This document shows, in pieces, positions 1 through 6,270 of a DNA stretch of 7,752 nucleotides. Position numbers and translations under genes: made by a program. Source of the stretch: DAIQNV01 sp036788215 (lineage in GTDB: Bacteria; Planctomycetota; Phycisphaerae; Phycisphaerales; UBA1924); contig DAIQNV010000108.1 of NCBI GenBank assembly GCA_036788215.1, forward strand, positions 1 to 7,752, read 5' to 3'. The first letter of the stretch is position 1; the number at the start of each line of letters is the position of its first letter. The notes under the pieces were generated by a model. That model saw only the letters and a list, made by a program, of their open reading frames with translations. It was not told the DNA's origin and searched no databases.

Positions 1-43
1 CAAGATGGACAAGGTCACACTCAGACCTTGTCCATCTTGATCC
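1..43. repeat. 43-bp palindromic intergenic repeat, copy 1
   Basis: Perfect 16-bp arms (1-16 and 24-39) enclose a 7-base loop, so either strand would fold into a strong hairpin. The same 43-bp unit, aligned without gaps, recurs at 73-115 (diverged), 5121-5163 and 7521-7563, and all but the diverged copy end in TTGATCC. It lies downstream of the stop codon of the minus-strand GAF/GGDEF gene. The window starts inside or at the edge of the element, so its left flank is unseen. It resembles a REP-type repeat. It might also act as a bidirectional terminator, although no T-run follows the stem. Confidence 0.85.
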
Positions 44-72
44 GTGTCCATCTTCCCCCGGCGTGCGCAAGG

Positions 73-115
73 CGAGATGGCCGGGGCCCGCTGCCGACCC
101 CGGCCATCTTCGCCC
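73..115. repeat. 43-bp palindromic repeat, diverged copy next to a gene end
   Basis: It aligns without gaps to the other three copies (core AGATGGCC ... CGGCCATCTT), but its stem has drifted to GC-rich pairs. The arms at 71-86 and 98-114 pair over about 16 bp with one bulged base around an 11-base loop. It sits 20 bases past the stop of the minus-strand GAF/GGDEF gene, where a terminator would be expected. An orphan half-arm (TGTCCATCTT, 45-54) lies between this copy and copy 1, suggesting several repeat events at this gene end. Confidence 0.7.
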
Positions 116-134
116 CGCTCTCCTCAGTCGTGGA

Positions 135-1202
135 TCAGGCCGCCCAGGCGCCGTCGATCAGGTCGTTGCCCGGGCCCTGCTGCCGGGCCCTTTCGACATT
201 CGCCTGGGCGTCCGCGAGCACGCGATCGGCCTGGATTTCGATGCCATCGCCCACGCAGATCACACCGATCGTCGCGGTGACCGGGACGGGCGTCGCGGGG
301 GCACCCTCGATGCGGCGGACGCGGACCGGGTCCTGGAAGACCCGCTCGCGGAGCCGGGCGACCGCGCGCTTCGCGTCGGGCAGGCCGGCGCAGCCTGGGA
401 AGACGACGAGGAACGCGTCCTCGCCGATCCGCCCCACCGCGTCCGCGTCGCGGACCGCGGAGACCAGTCGCCGGGCGATGATCCGCAGCACCTCGTTGGC
501 CGCGGGGCGGCCGACCGTGGCGCCGAGCACCGCGAAGTCGTCGAGTTCCACGCGGGCGACGCTGAATCCGCTGCGTTCGCCGGCCCGCTGCTCCGCCGCC
601 ATCTTCATGAGGCGCGTGACGGTGGCGCCGTCCCAGACGCGGGTCAGTTCGTCGACGGAGCCCAGCCCGTCGAGGATGCTTGCGACGCCCGAGGCGCCGG
701 GCAGCGGGCGGTTGAGTTCGGTCTCGACGATCGCTGCGAGGTCGATCAGGATCTGCTGCTCCCGCTCGGTCATCGTGCGTGGCTTGCGGTCGATCGCGCA
801 GAGCGAACCGACCGCGAGGCCCTCGGGGCTGCGGAGGGGCACGCCGGCGTAGAACAGGATGCGGGGGTCGGCGGTGACGAGTGGGTTCGCGAGGAAGCGC
901 GGGTCGGTCCGGGCATCGTTCACCACCAGGGGTCCGCGGTTGAGGATCGTGTGGGCGCAGAACGCGACATCGCGGGGCGTCTCCCGCACGTTCAGCCCCT
1001 GGATCGACTTGAAGAACTGCCGGTCGGCCCCGACCAGGGAGACCGCGGAGATGGGCACGCCCAGCACATTGCGGACGAGCCGCGTCACGCGGTCGAACCG
1101 CTCCTCCGCCGGTGTGTCGACGAGGCCCAGAGCGTGCAGGGCCGCCAGCCGCAGGGGCTCGTCGGGGGACATCGGGGCGGGCGTATGGTCGTCGTGGTTC
1201 AT
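135..1202 (-). CDS. GAF domain protein with degenerate GGDEF domain
   Basis: A 355-residue cytoplasmic protein with no signal peptide or membrane segment. Residues about 17-165 form a GAF domain of the type often found in sensor proteins; visible motifs include LGLVDTPAEERFDR, FFKSIQGL, ETPRDVAFCAHTIL and FYAGVPLRSPEG. A GGDEF-like domain starts at DELT (184-187). Its signature reads GEDAF (260-264) instead of GGDEF, so the usual catalytic glutamate is alanine. The DxDxFK motif is ELDDFA (219-224), and the nucleotide-binding Asn is Gly227. Cyclase activity is therefore unlikely. R251-x-x-D254, five residues before GEDAF, matches an inhibitory I-site, so c-di-GMP binding is possible (inference). 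The ATG at 1202 is chosen as the most upstream Met before the GAF domain; Met11 (codon at 1172) is the alternative, and neither has a clear Shine-Dalgarno site. It is divergent from dinB. The GAF ligand cannot be told from sequence. Confidence 0.88.
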   Translation of the reverse strand: MNHDDHTPAPMSPDEPLRLAALHALGLVDTPAEERFDRVTRLVRNVLGVPISAVSLVGADRQFFKSIQGLNVRETPRDVAFCAHTILNRGPLVVNDARTDPRFLANPLVTADPRILFYAGVPLRSPEGLAVGSLCAIDRKPRTMTEREQQILIDLAAIVETELNRPLPGASGVASILDGLGSVDELTRVWDGATVTRLMKMAAEQRAGERSGFSVARVELDDFAVLGATVGRPAANEVLRIIARRLVSAVRDADAVGRIGEDAFLVVFPGCAGLPDAKRAVARLRERVFQDPVRVRRIEGAPATPVPVTATIGVICVGDGIEIQADRVLADAQANVERARQQGPGNDLIDGAWAA

Positions 1203-1253
1203 CGTCGTTCGGTTCGCGTGATATCCGGACCCGTCGTAGGGCTGATCCCTAGA

Positions 1254-1283
1254 CCGTTCGAACCATGCATCGGTTTGGAACGG
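1254..1283. promoter_or_regulatory. Imperfect inverted repeat between GAF/GGDEF gene and dinB
   Basis: The 159-bp divergent gap (1203-1361) contains CCGTTCGAACC, a 7-base centre (ATGCATC) and GGTTTGGAACGG. The arms match except for one inserted base and one substitution. The gap should contain promoters for both genes, so this dyad is a candidate operator or 5' leader hairpin. dinB is often under SOS control, but the dyad matches no LexA box I can name with confidence. The function is inferred from symmetry and position only. Confidence 0.45.
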
Positions 1284-1346
1284 CTCGTTATGGAGCCTCG
1301 GGCCCTTGGCCGGCACAGACTTGAGCCGGGTCCGGGCCATTCCCGT

Positions 1347-1353
1347 GGTGGAG
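1347..1353 (+). promoter_or_regulatory. Ribosome binding site fixing the TTG start of dinB
   Basis: GGTGGAG lies 8 bases before TTG at 1362. This spacing, together with the family N-terminus (TPIRAILHADLDAFFASVEQ) starting right there, supports TTG over the in-frame ATG at 1290. The ATG would add 24 residues that do not look like the family. Confidence 0.65.
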
Positions 1354-1361
1354 ACTCCGGA

Positions 1362-2600
1362 TTGACACCGATTCGGGCGATCCTGCACGCCGACCTCGAC
1401 GCGTTCTTCGCATCGGTCGAGCAGCTCGACGACCCGAGCCTGAGGAACAAACCCGTGCTCGTTGGGGGGGGTGGCAACCGGGGGGTGGTCGCCGCGGCGA
1501 GCTACGAGGCCCGGGCGTTCGGCTGCCGGAGCGCGATGCCCACCGCGATCGCCCGTCGTCTTTGCCCCGAGGCGATCGTGGTGAAGCCCCGTGGGGCTCG
1601 GTATCGCGAGGTTTCGGACCGGGTGTTCGCGATCCTGGAGTCCTTCACGCCCCTGGTGCAGCCCCTGAGCATCGACGAGGCGTTCCTCGATGTCACGGGC
1701 TCGGTCCCGCTCTTGGGTGAGCCGGTCGAGCAGGCCCGGGAGATCCGCAGGCGGGTGCGGGCCGAGACGGGGCTGACGATCAGCATCGGCGTCGCGCCCA
1801 ACAAGTTCCTGGCGAAGCTCGCCAGCGACCTTGAGAAGCCCGACGGGCTTGTCGTCATCGAGCGGGATCGCATCCACGAGGTGCTGGACCCGTTGCCCGT
1901 CGGCAAACTCTGGGGCGTGGGCCCGGCTGCGGAGAAGTCGCTCGCCCGCCTGGGCCTGCGCACCATCGGGGACATCCGGGCCTATCCCGAGGACGCGCTC
2001 GCGGGCGCCATGGGCGACTTCGGGCGTCACCTCGCGGGCCTGAGCCGGGGGGAGGACGACCGGCCCGTCGTCCCCGACCGCGAGGCCAAGAGCATCAGCC
2101 ACGAACAGACCTTCGGCGAGAACCTGACCGACGCGATGGAGGTCCGCTCGGTGATCCTCGCGCAGGCGGAGGCGGTGGGGCGGCGCCTGCGTCGGCACCA
2201 GAGGCTCTGCCGCACGGTGACGATCAAGATCCGCTTCGGCGACTTCCAGACCGTGACACGATCCGAGACGCTGCCCGAGCCGACCGACGCGACGAGCGAG
2301 ATCGCGTCGGGGGCGAGGCGGCTCTTCGACGCCTGGTGCAAGGAGCCGGCGGGGTTCCGCGCGGTCCGCCTCATCGGCGTGGGCGTGAGCCACCTCGCGG
2401 AGCCCGGCAAGGCGGAGCACCAGGGCGGGCTCTTCGACGCGGGCGACGACAAGGCCCGCGAGGCGCACCGCGCGGTCGACCGCGCGGCGGACGCGATCGC
2501 GGACAAGTACGGGCCGGGCTCCATCGCCCGGGCGGGCACGCTGGGCTCACGCTCGCGCTCGGTCTCGCCCGGTGGCCGGAAGAAGGCGGGCGAGGACTGA
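1362..2600 (+). CDS. dinB: DNA polymerase IV (Y-family translesion polymerase)
   Basis: A 412-residue Y-family polymerase that copies past damaged bases without proofreading. The palm and fingers domains begin with ADLDAFFASVEQ: Asp11 is a metal ligand and Phe16 sits at the steric-gate position that excludes ribonucleotides. YEARAFG (48-54) and SIDEAF (103-108) follow; Asp105 and Glu106 complete the active site. GVAPNKFLAKLASD is the conserved thumb-side motif, and GVGP (185-188) belongs to the helix-hairpin-helix segment. The little-finger domain runs from about 240 to 350, starting near SISHEQTFGE. QGGLF (354-358) fits a sliding-clamp-binding peptide. The length exceeds the roughly 350-residue E. 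coli enzyme because of a C-terminal extension including a basic SRSRSVSPGGRKK tail. All catalytic residues are present, so it should be active. It starts at TTG and is divergent from the GAF/GGDEF gene. SOS control is typical of the family but not shown here. Confidence 0.95.
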   Translation: MTPIRAILHADLDAFFASVEQLDDPSLRNKPVLVGGGGNRGVVAAASYEARAFGCRSAMPTAIARRLCPEAIVVKPRGARYREVSDRVFAILESFTPLVQPLSIDEAFLDVTGSVPLLGEPVEQAREIRRRVRAETGLTISIGVAPNKFLAKLASDLEKPDGLVVIERDRIHEVLDPLPVGKLWGVGPAAEKSLARLGLRTIGDIRAYPEDALAGAMGDFGRHLAGLSRGEDDRPVVPDREAKSISHEQTFGENLTDAMEVRSVILAQAEAVGRRLRRHQRLCRTVTIKIRFGDFQTVTRSETLPEPTDATSEIASGARRLFDAWCKEPAGFRAVRLIGVGVSHLAEPGKAEHQGGLFDAGDDKAREAHRAVDRAADAIADKYGPGSIARAGTLGSRSRSVSPGGRKKAGED

Positions 2601-2617
2601 CCCGTTCCCCGCTGCAC

Positions 2618-2639
2618 GCCGACCGGCTCCCGGTCCGGC
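2618..2639. terminator. Hairpin between convergent dinB and FG-GAP gene
   Basis: GCCGACCG (2618-2625) pairs with CGGTCCGGC (2631-2639) through one bulged G, leaving a 5-base loop. It occupies most of the 42-bp gap between the two stop codons and could end transcription from both sides. There is no T-run on either strand, so calling it a terminator rests mainly on position. Confidence 0.4.
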
Positions 2640-2642
2640 GCC

Positions 2643-4004
2643 TCAGTCGGCGCAGCCACGCTGCAGGAGTTCCAGGAACAGCGCCAGGTCCGTGGGCGTG
2701 ACAGCGCCGAAGGGCGGCGCGATGTCGGCAGCCGGGTCGCCCACGAGATACCAGCGGATGTACTGCGTGACGTCCCCGTGGTCGGCGATGCCGAACGGGA
2801 GGGCGATAGCCGACGAGGAGCACCGAGAGCCCAATTCGAACACGAACGCCGCCCCCGCCCCGCCCCGGGGCCCGGCGTGGCGCTTGGCGCCGACAACGAT
2901 CCGCGTGCCCGAGACCGCGACCGAGCGCCCGAACTCCGCGTGCGGGAGCTGGACCGGGGGCAGGAGTCGCGACAGCAAAAGCCCGGACGAGGCCTCGTAG
3001 ACATACACCGCGCCGGCACGCTGCCCCATGACATTGTCGTACGGAGCGCCGACCACGATCAGGTCCTCGGTCATCGCGATCGACGAGCCGAACAGCGCAT
3101 CCCCGAACCCCATGGGCGGGCGGAGCGTCGCGACCCGGGCGCCGGTGCCCGCGTCGTGCACCACCACGAGCCCCCGCCCCCACGACCGCGTCCCCACCGC
3201 GATGCGGGAGTCCGAAGCCGCGACCGCGTGGCCCAGGTTCAAGGGTCGCAGCTCGTCGGCATTGAGGATCGCCCGCTCCCGGGCGTCGCGGGCATCGAAC
3301 CAGAAGGCCCCGCCCATCACCCCGTCGTTGAACCACGACCCGACCACCGCGTTGGCGCCCGAGATCGCGACGGACTTGGCGTAGCCATCGCCCTTCTGCT
3401 GGTCGGTCCCGACGAGCTCGTGCAACTCACGGCCCCAGAACAGCTCGAACACGTGCGCGGTGCCCTCCGCGAGCAAGAGAGACCCGACCTCGTCCTCCGC
3501 GCCCACAACCGCGAGCCGGCCCGAGACCGCGACCGAGCTGCCGAACTCCGCCCGGGCCCGCGCGTTCGAGGGCGTGAGCTTGAAGACATGATCCCCGCTC
3601 GTGGCATCGAAGAGGTACGCCGCCCCGGCCCGGTAGCCATGGTCGTGGTCCCCCGGGGCCCCGACGATGATCCGCCCCTCGGAGATCGCGACCGAAGCCC
3701 CGAACTCCTGGCTGGGCGTCGCGTCGCCCGCCGCCAGCGGGAACCGGAGCCCACCATCCGAGACATGGAACACAAAGGCCGCCCCGGACCGCCACCCAAA
3801 GGCGCTCGAACCCGGCGCGCCGACGACCGCCAGCGACCCCTCGAGCGCGACCGAGGCGCCGAAGTCGTCCCCCGCGTTCCCGAACGGCGCCCCGATCGTG
3901 CGCGCCGCATGCCACAACTGCCCCGAGGCCGGGGCGCTCGCGAACAGAAGCATGGCCGAGATCAAGGCGTAGCGACAGCCCCGCCAATCCGCGTGCACTC
4001 TCAT
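2643..4004 (-). CDS. Secreted FG-GAP seven-repeat propeller with GC-type dockerin-like tail
   Basis: A 453-residue predicted secreted protein. Residues 1-28 look like a signal peptide: an arginine-containing start, hydrophobic YALISAMLLFASAPA, then cleavage at ASG|Q. Seven FG-GAP-like repeats of the form FGxSVAxxGxxxVVGAP...GAAFVF begin near 47, 99, 153, 207, 258, 304 and 358, enough for a closed seven-bladed beta-propeller like the integrin alpha head. Blades 4 and 5 are the most diverged. Residues 395-453 contain two copies of I-A-x-P-F-G...D-[VL]-x-x-[YF] exactly 28 residues apart (from Ile400 and Ile428) and end in GC. This resembles the GC-type dockerin tail of Phycisphaerales; Cys395 and Cys451 could form a disulphide. 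ATG at 4004 is preferred because the signal peptide starts there; GTG at 4067 would add 21 residues. Binding partner unknown. It is convergent with dinB, and no enzymatic motif is seen. Confidence 0.88.
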   Translation of the reverse strand: MRVHADWRGCRYALISAMLLFASAPASGQLWHAARTIGAPFGNAGDDFGASVALEGSLAVVGAPGSSAFGWRSGAAFVFHVSDGGLRFPLAAGDATPSQEFGASVAISEGRIIVGAPGDHDHGYRAGAAYLFDATSGDHVFKLTPSNARARAEFGSSVAVSGRLAVVGAEDEVGSLLLAEGTAHVFELFWGRELHELVGTDQQKGDGYAKSVAISGANAVVGSWFNDGVMGGAFWFDARDARERAILNADELRPLNLGHAVAASDSRIAVGTRSWGRGLVVVHDAGTGARVATLRPPMGFGDALFGSSIAMTEDLIVVGAPYDNVMGQRAGAVYVYEASSGLLLSRLLPPVQLPHAEFGRSVAVSGTRIVVGAKRHAGPRGGAGAAFVFELGSRCSSSAIALPFGIADHGDVTQYIRWYLVGDPAADIAPPFGAVTPTDLALFLELLQRGCAD

Positions 4005-4279
4005 TCGTGGTCTTCCCGTGCTGGTCTCCCCGCCCTGCGAACGTGCGGGGAGATGCGTCCTCTTCACCGTGCTTTCCCGGGGCCGCTAGACCGCGGGACC
4101 CGAGAGTATCGGCCCTGAACTGCGCGTGAAAGCAAGATGAGCACTTGTTGATACGACTTTTCACACAGTTGAGGCGTCACACCCCCGGCCTTCGCGGGGC
4201 GGCGTATTTACCCAGTTTCACAGCCGACCCCGGCCCACACGCGCACAACGCCGATCCGCTTCCCCGGTACGCTCCGCGC
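4005..4279. other. Divergent intergenic region between FG-GAP protein and TSUP permease
   Basis: 275 bp without a supported gene. It should contain promoters for both neighbours and is locally AT-richer around 4129-4165. A weak minus-strand -10-like GATACT corresponds to plus-strand 4105-4110, and a plus-strand TATTTA lies at 4205-4210. Neither has a convincing -35 partner at proper spacing, so I do not call a promoter. The FG-GAP and permease reading frames can each be extended into this region (to GTG 4067 and TTG 4145), but the extra residues lack family features. Confidence 0.4.
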
Positions 4280-5113
4280 GTGGACATCCTCGCACTCGTC
4301 ATCGTCGCCACGATTTCTTTGCTCGCCAGCGCGATGACGCTCTTCACAGGCTTCGGGCTCGCCACGCTCCTCCTCCCCGTCTTCGCGATCTTCATCGATC
4401 CCGCGACCGCGGTCGCCGCGGTCGCGGTCGTGCACCTCGCCAACACGCTCAGCCGCCTCGCCCTCGTGGGCAAGCACGCCGACCGCGCGGTCGTCCTCCG
4501 CTTCGGCCTGCCCGCGATCGCGGGCGCGGTCCTCGGGGCCCTCGCCCTGGACCTCGCCGCGACCATCACCGACCGCCTGGGTCCGGTTGCCTCCTACACC
4601 CTGTTCGATCGCGCCCTGGTCATCACACCGATCAAGCTCACGCTGGGCCTGCTCATCGTCGCCTTCGGCATCGCCGAGGTCCGGGGGCTCGACAAGCTCG
4701 CCATCCCCCGCCGGTGGATGCCCGCCGGGGGTCTCATCAGCGGCTTCTTCGGCGGGCTCTCGGGCCACCAGGGGGCCCTGCGCTCCGCGTTCCTGCTCCG
4801 CGCCGGGCTCGACCGCGACGCCTTCGTGGGCACCTCCAGCGTCTGCAGCGTCCTGGTCGACCTCACCCGCCTCGCGGTCTACGCCCTGAGCCTCCCTGCG
4901 CTCGCGAGGCTCACAGGGTCGAAATTCGCCTCCCCGTCCCCGGACGCCCAGCCCCTCCCCTGGACGCTCATCGCCACAGGCTGCATCGCCGCGATCATCG
5001 GCGCGGTCGTCGGGGCCAGGCTGGTGAAGAAGGTCCGGCTCGAGGGCCTGCGCGTCGTCGTGGGCGGGCTGCTCGCGGTCACGGGCGCAGCACTTGCGCT
5101 GGGTGTGGTGTAA
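4280..5113 (+). CDS. TSUP (TauE/SafE) family membrane permease
   Basis: A 277-residue integral membrane protein of the sulfite exporter TauE/SafE family, whose characterised members move sulfite, organosulfonates or other small anions. About nine hydrophobic segments are visible, near 3-23, 25-39, 42-62, 72-94, 118-134, 148-173, 183-206, 228-249 and 257-276. The family's duplicated glycine-rich motif appears as TGFGLATLLLP (23-33) in the first half and GLISGFFGGLSGHQGALRSA (151-170) in the second. The substrate cannot be inferred: no sulfur-metabolism gene is nearby. GTG at 4280 is chosen because the first membrane helix begins directly after it and the length suits the family. The frame is open back to TTG at 4145, but those 45 residues are polar and family-atypical. 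No strong Shine-Dalgarno site precedes the GTG, so the start is less certain than the function. It is convergent with the PEP-CTERM gene. Confidence 0.88.
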   Translation: MDILALVIVATISLLASAMTLFTGFGLATLLLPVFAIFIDPATAVAAVAVVHLANTLSRLALVGKHADRAVVLRFGLPAIAGAVLGALALDLAATITDRLGPVASYTLFDRALVITPIKLTLGLLIVAFGIAEVRGLDKLAIPRRWMPAGGLISGFFGGLSGHQGALRSAFLLRAGLDRDAFVGTSSVCSVLVDLTRLAVYALSLPALARLTGSKFASPSPDAQPLPWTLIATGCIAAIIGAVVGARLVKKVRLEGLRVVVGGLLAVTGAALALGVV

Positions 5114-5120
5114 CACAGAT

Positions 5121-5163
5121 CAAGATGGACAAGGTCAGGCACAAACCTTGTCCATCTTGATCC
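5121..5163. repeat. 43-bp palindromic intergenic repeat, copy 2
   Basis: This is the best-preserved copy. Perfect 17-bp arms at 5119-5135 and 5145-5161 enclose a 9-base loop. It begins only 5 bases after the TSUP stop codon. Its stem is identical to copy 1 over the shared arms while the loop differs. It could protect or end the permease transcript, or be a mobile REP-like unit that inserted at the gene end. It overlaps by a few bases with the first 29-bp tandem unit that follows. Confidence 0.88.
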
Positions 5164-5246
5164 AGTCACGCCCATCCAGGCGTGAGAAATCCAGTCACGC
5201 CCATCCCGGCGCGAGCCATCCGGTCACGCACCTCGCCCAGCGTTGA
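5160..5246. repeat. Three tandem 29-bp units, each a small hairpin
   Basis: Units at 5160-5188, 5189-5217 and 5218-5246 each begin ATCC[AG]GTCACGC. Units 1 and 2 are nearly identical; unit 3 has diverged in its second half. Inside unit 1, TCACGCC and GGCGTGA form a perfect 7-bp stem around CATCC and one more base. Unit 2 keeps the stem with one G:T pair, and unit 3 keeps only a partial one. There are no spacers, so this is a short tandem array and not CRISPR. Its function is unknown. Confidence 0.75.
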
Positions 5247-5322
5247 GGGGTCGACACGTCCATCAGAGCCGCGATGGAGACATCGCTTCGGGCGGGTGCG
5301 TCTTCACGCGACGCCCCAAAGA

Positions 5323-5354
5323 CCCGGAACGGCCCCCGAAGAGGCCGTTCCGGG
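5323..5354 (-). terminator. Rho-independent terminator of the PEP-CTERM gene
   Basis: A perfect 12-bp stem (5323-5334 with 5343-5354) and 8-base loop lie 28 bases beyond the minus-strand stop codon. Read on the minus strand the stem is followed by TCTTT, a short T-rich tail. Strength, position and tail all fit an intrinsic terminator for the PEP-CTERM gene; it may also block read-through from the TSUP gene. Confidence 0.75.
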
Positions 5355-5382
5355 CGCTGAACAGACTGTCGGGGAGTCGTCC

Positions 5383-6075
5383 TTACCGGCGACGGCGCGA
5401 CGCCAGGAGGCCCGCGGTGCCCAGGACCACGATCGCTCCGGGCGTCGGCACGACGCGGGCGGAGATGAACCCGTCCTGCCCGCCGGCGGTGCCCACCGTG
5501 GTGAAGAGGTCGATCGCCAACTGATAGGTCTTGCTGGCGTCGAGCTGGATCGTCGTCGTGCCGAACAGGCTGCTGTTTGACGAGGGCAGGCCCAGCGACG
5601 GGCTGTCCGGGTCGAAGGCATCGATCAGTTCATCCTCGGTGAACGACGCGTCGTCCGACTCGAAGAGGAACCACGCGAACTCGCTCGTGAAGGTGTCGGT
5701 CATGTCCGCGTTGCGGAAGTCCCACGAGATCTCCAACTGCAGGTTGCTCGCGACGTTGAAGATCGAGGCCAGGCTGGCGTACGCGTACGCGTCCACCGTC
5801 GCCTTGGTCACCGCGATATCCCACCGGCCCGCGCCCGCGTCCCAGGACCACGACGCGCCCGTGCGATCCGCCAGCGCGACCGAGCCCGAAGCGCTCAGGG
5901 AGGTGTTGAAGCCACCCGTGCTCGCGGACTGGTAGTCGCCGCTCGCGTAGTCGTACGCGACTGCCCCGCCCACAACGCCCCCGGTGTTCAGGAAGCTCTG
6001 GGCCGAGGCCTCGGTCACCTGCAGGCCCGCCGCGACGAGCGCTCCACCAAACAAACAGGTCTTCGTCAGACTCAT
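5383..6075 (-). CDS. PEP-CTERM sorting-signal exported protein
   Basis: A 230-residue predicted exported protein. The N-terminus (MSLTKTCLFGGALVAAGLQ, then VTEASAQS) looks like a signal peptide with cleavage around ASA|Q. The body (about 28-206) is rich in Ser, Ala, Thr, Asp and aromatic residues, has no cysteine, and looks like a beta-rich surface domain I cannot name. The C-terminus is a tripartite sorting tag: VPTPGA (209-214), a hydrophobic stretch to about 225, then RRRR (227-230). Such tags are processed by exosortase-type enzymes and are linked to the cell surface or extracellular matrix; the PTPGA form is common in Planctomycetota. No exosortase is in the window. The ATG at 6075 has an excellent Shine-Dalgarno site 6 bases upstream. 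It is divergent from the 410-residue gene and carries its own terminator. The molecular role is unknown. Confidence 0.85.
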   Translation of the reverse strand: MSLTKTCLFGGALVAAGLQVTEASAQSFLNTGGVVGGAVAYDYASGDYQSASTGGFNTSLSASGSVALADRTGASWSWDAGAGRWDIAVTKATVDAYAYASLASIFNVASNLQLEISWDFRNADMTDTFTSEFAWFLFESDDASFTEDELIDAFDPDSPSLGLPSSNSSLFGTTTIQLDASKTYQLAIDLFTTVGTAGGQDGFISARVVPTPGAIVVLGTAGLLASRRRR

Positions 6076-6081
6076 CTCGTC

Positions 6082-6087
6082 CCTCCT
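6082..6087 (-). promoter_or_regulatory. Strong Shine-Dalgarno site of the PEP-CTERM gene
   Basis: AGGAGG on the minus strand lies 6 bases before the ATG at 6075 and fixes the start. Most other genes in the window lack so good a site, which suggests efficient translation of this exported protein. Confidence 0.8.
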
Positions 6088-6152
6088 GGCCCGCGTACGG
6101 GCAGCATGCTCTTTCCCTGTGATCAGCCCGGGCGGTCCCCGGGCCGGGGCTG

Positions 6153-6181
6153 AAACTACCGCTGGAGCGACGGAGCGGCAA
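6153..6181 (-). promoter_or_regulatory. Candidate sigma-70-type promoter for the PEP-CTERM gene
   Basis: On the minus strand TTGCCG (6176-6181) and TAGTTT (6153-6158) are separated by exactly 17 bases, as a -35/-10 pair. The matches to consensus are partial (4 of 6 and 3 of 6). The resulting leader of roughly 70 bases would include the GC-rich, self-complementary stretch near 6126-6150. The spacing and the palindrome directly upstream make this the most plausible promoter in the gap. Confidence 0.4.
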
Positions 6182-6186
6182 GAGCG

Positions 6187-6206
6187 TTCTGGAAAGTTTT
6201 CCAGAA
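6187..6206. promoter_or_regulatory. 20-bp perfect palindrome, candidate operator
   Basis: TTCTGGAAA and TTTCCAGAA are perfect 9-bp inverted arms around a GT centre. The element is AT-rich within GC-rich surroundings and lies in the divergent gap between the PEP-CTERM gene and the 410-residue gene. It sits 5 bases upstream of the candidate minus-strand -35 box and 64 bases before the plus-strand ATG at 6271. Its size and symmetry fit a dimeric transcription factor site that could control one or both genes. The regulator is unknown. Confidence 0.6.
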
Positions 6207-6270
6207 ATGCAACTAGGGCTTGCGTCCGACGCGGGTTTCCGCCACTCTGTGGCCGCGAGAGTGAGGCATC

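Noticed and set aside
63..1361. Long plus-strand open frame upstream of and continuous with dinB
   Set aside because: It is antisense to the GAF/GGDEF gene, whose domains are clear. The frame stays open only because of the high GC content, and the dinB family sequence begins at 1362.
135..2600. Sensory module and dinB as one new damage-response system
   Set aside because: The genes are divergent neighbours only. Nothing beyond one imperfect dyad links them, and dinB itself is a standard family member.
2778..4118. 446-residue plus-strand open frame
   Set aside because: It is antisense to the FG-GAP gene, which has a signal peptide and seven repeats. The translated product is arginine- and proline-rich shadow sequence.
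4133..4158. Possible fifth copy of the 43-bp palindrome (CAAGATG...)
   Set aside because: Only about seven bases match and there is no complementary right arm, so it is likely chance.
5160..5246. Possible CRISPR array (29-bp repeats)
   Set aside because: The units are directly adjacent with no spacers, there are only three, and no cas genes are present.
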